Notes under the pieces: generated by a model
What the model was told of the DNA's origin: nothing
The model's database searches: none
What the model saw: the letters and a program-made list of their open reading frames with translations, nothing else
Position numbers and translations under genes: made by a program
Assembly: GCA_900317015.1 (NCBI GenBank)
Contig: ONFH01000077.1
Coordinates: 1-7,406 of the forward strand
Reading direction: 5' to 3'
Length of the DNA stretch: 7,406 nucleotides
Source of the DNA: an uncultured Erysipelotrichaceae bacterium
GTDB lineage: Bacteria > Bacillota_I > Bacilli_A > Erysipelotrichales > Coprobacillaceae
In this document: piece by piece, positions 7,019 through 7,406 of the stretch
How the letters are laid out: the number at the start of each line of letters is the position of its first letter
Position numbering within the stretch: the first letter of the stretch is position 1

Positions 7019-7046
7019 AAAATAAAAAGTCCTTAAGTTCGGACTT
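7019..7046 (-). terminator. Minus-strand terminator facing transcription from the tRNA side
   Basis: On the minus strand AAGTCC (complement of 7041-7046) pairs with GGACTT (complement of 7027-7032) over an 8-base loop. It is followed by TTTTATTTTT. It lies inside the right end and would stop RNA polymerase that runs past the 3' end of tRNA-Thr into the transposon, protecting tnsA and tnsD from antisense transcripts. Confidence 0.6.
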
Positions 7047-7088
7047 AGTGATCTTCAACTTGTATGCTTTGTTTCCAAAATAAATCTG

Positions 7089-7185
7089 GACAAATAGACG
7101 CAAGTTTTACCCTATATAAAATATATAATTAGGTGGACTTGGACAAGTTTAATTACACCTGGACAAGACTAATTACCTTTTTACA
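7089..7185 (-). repeat. Transposon right end with two adjacent and one distal putative TnsB sites
   Basis: Read inward on the minus strand from 7185: R1 GTAATTAGTCTTGTC (7162-7176), R2 GTAATTAAACTTGTC (7142-7156) and R3 TTGCGTCTATTTGTC (7089-7103). R1 and R2 differ at two bases and are offset by exactly 20 bp. R3 is 53 bp further in and matches mainly in TTGTC. The packed arrangement at the end facing the attachment site corresponds to the Tn7 right end, though Tn7 has four overlapping sites. The terminal TGT is complete. Confidence 0.78.
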
Positions 7186-7190
7186 GAATG
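7186..7190. repeat. Right target-site duplication GAATG, overlapping the tRNA CCA end
   Basis: GAATG directly follows the ACA terminus and repeats 44-48. Its last two bases encode the final CA of the tRNA-Thr 3' end, so the duplication restores the gene after insertion. Confidence 0.9.
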
Positions 7191-7264
7191 GTGCCGATTA
7201 CCGGATTTGAACCGGTAACCTCTGCCTTACCATGGCATTGCTCTACCGTTGGAGCTAAATCGGC
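7189..7264 (-). tRNA. tRNA-Thr (anticodon GGT), CCA encoded; attachment site
   Basis: The 76-nt minus-strand gene folds as a full cloverleaf. The acceptor stem is GCCGATT/AATCGGC with discriminator A and encoded CCA, and the D stem is GCTC/GAGC. The anticodon loop is ATGGTAA with anticodon GGT (plus-strand 7229-7231), which reads ACC and ACT as threonine. The T arm is ACCGG-TTCAAAT-CCGGT. The anticodon stem has an A-G mismatch at 27-43 and C at position 14, where A is usual. The transposon right end lies 3 bp beyond its 3' end. It is presumably the site recognised by TnsD. Confidence 0.93.
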
Positions 7265-7287
7265 ACAGTGTTGGGAGACACACGTAT

Positions 7288-7316
7288 ACTATATCATGTT
7301 ATGATAGCGTTGTCAT
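7288..7316 (-). promoter_or_regulatory. Sigma-70 promoter of tRNA-Thr
   Basis: On the minus strand ATGACA (complement of 7311-7316) and TATAGT (complement of 7288-7293) are separated by exactly 17 bp. The -10 box ends 23 bp before the tRNA 5' end. Both boxes differ from consensus at one base, giving a strong-looking tRNA promoter that the insertion leaves untouched. Confidence 0.7.
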
Positions 7317-7323
7317 TGCTTTT

Positions 7324-7347
7324 AATCGGTGTTTTTAACCGATTTTT
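7324..7347 (+). terminator. Plus-strand hairpin with T run
   Basis: AATCGGT (7324-7330) pairs with ACCGATT (7338-7344) over a 7-base loop, followed by T residues to 7347. It is oriented to stop plus-strand transcription arriving from the transposon and tRNA side. It lies just upstream of the tRNA promoter on the other strand and may separate it from the next gene. Confidence 0.55.
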
Positions 7348-7368
7348 CCGCAATTCAATGCTGTTTAA

Positions 7369-7406
7369 ATGGATGATCTTAAAAATCCAAAGTTCAACGA
7401 GGAAAG
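7369..7406 (+). CDS. Possible start of a chromosomal gene, cut by the window end
   Basis: ATG at 7369 opens a frame reading MDDLKNPKFNEE to the window edge, with a stop codon immediately upstream. No ribosome-binding site is visible before it. Twelve codons are too few to recognise a product; it may be a chance opening. Confidence 0.25.
   Translation, partial: MDDLKNPKFNEE

Larger units (their letters stand above)
49..7185 (+). mobile_element. Complete compact Tn7-like transposon (tnsB-tnsC-tnsD-tnsA)
   Basis: The element is bounded by imperfect inverted repeats. The left begins TGTAAAAAAGTATTTTT and the right, read inward on the minus strand, begins TGTAAAAAGGTAATTAG. They match at 18 of the first 24 positions. 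GAATG flanks both sides. It contains only the four core transposition genes in one operon, with no recognisable cargo, no tnsE and no CRISPR-Cas genes. The right end lies against a tRNA-Thr gene, the presumed attachment site. The cut-and-paste type is inferred from the presence of both TnsA and TnsB homologues. The tnsB frame is broken, so activity of this copy is uncertain. Confidence 0.93.

Noticed and set aside
7189..7264. tRNA attachment site of a tyrosine-recombinase island
   Set aside because: No integrase gene is present, and the duplication is 5 bp rather than a long copy of the tRNA 3' end. The ends are of Tn7 type.

Overview
The window holds a complete, compact Tn7-family transposon (49-7185, 7,137 bp) inserted at the 3' end of a tRNA-Thr gene. 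The host is a low-GC bacterium, most likely a Bacillota. This rests on the AT-rich sequence, purine-rich ribosome-binding sites, the encoded CCA end of the tRNA and Gram-positive-like sigma-70 promoter spacing; the genus cannot be told from the sequence.

Layout from left to right. Positions 1-43 look like the extreme end of a second, divergent Tn7-like element. A 5-bp target duplication GAATG (44-48) follows. The resident element starts TGTAAAAA at 49 and has three putative transposase sites at exact 56-bp spacing. A gene-free leader follows (185-641) with several dyads. Then comes one tightly packed plus-strand operon: tnsB (DDE transposase, split by a frameshift at an A6 run), tnsC (AAA+ ATPase), tnsD/tniQ (target selector with a tandem zinc-ribbon array) and tnsA (PDDEXK-type endonuclease). 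A terminator (6906-6950) closes the operon. The right end carries two transposase sites at 20-bp spacing plus a more distant one, and ends in ACA at 7185. GAATG is repeated at 7186-7190, overlapping the CCA end of the minus-strand tRNA-Thr(GGT) gene (7189-7264), which has its own promoter to the right. The last bases may begin a chromosomal gene.

Inferred working: TnsD binds the tRNA-Thr gene, recruits TnsC, and TnsC activates the TnsA+TnsB cut-and-paste transposase. Insertion falls at the tRNA 3' end, and the target duplication restores the gene. The unusual points are the gene order B-C-D-A, the absence of any cargo gene or TnsE, the multi-zinc-ribbon TnsD, the probable tandem stacking of two elements at one attachment site, and the split tnsB, which may mean this copy is disabled or depends on slippage.
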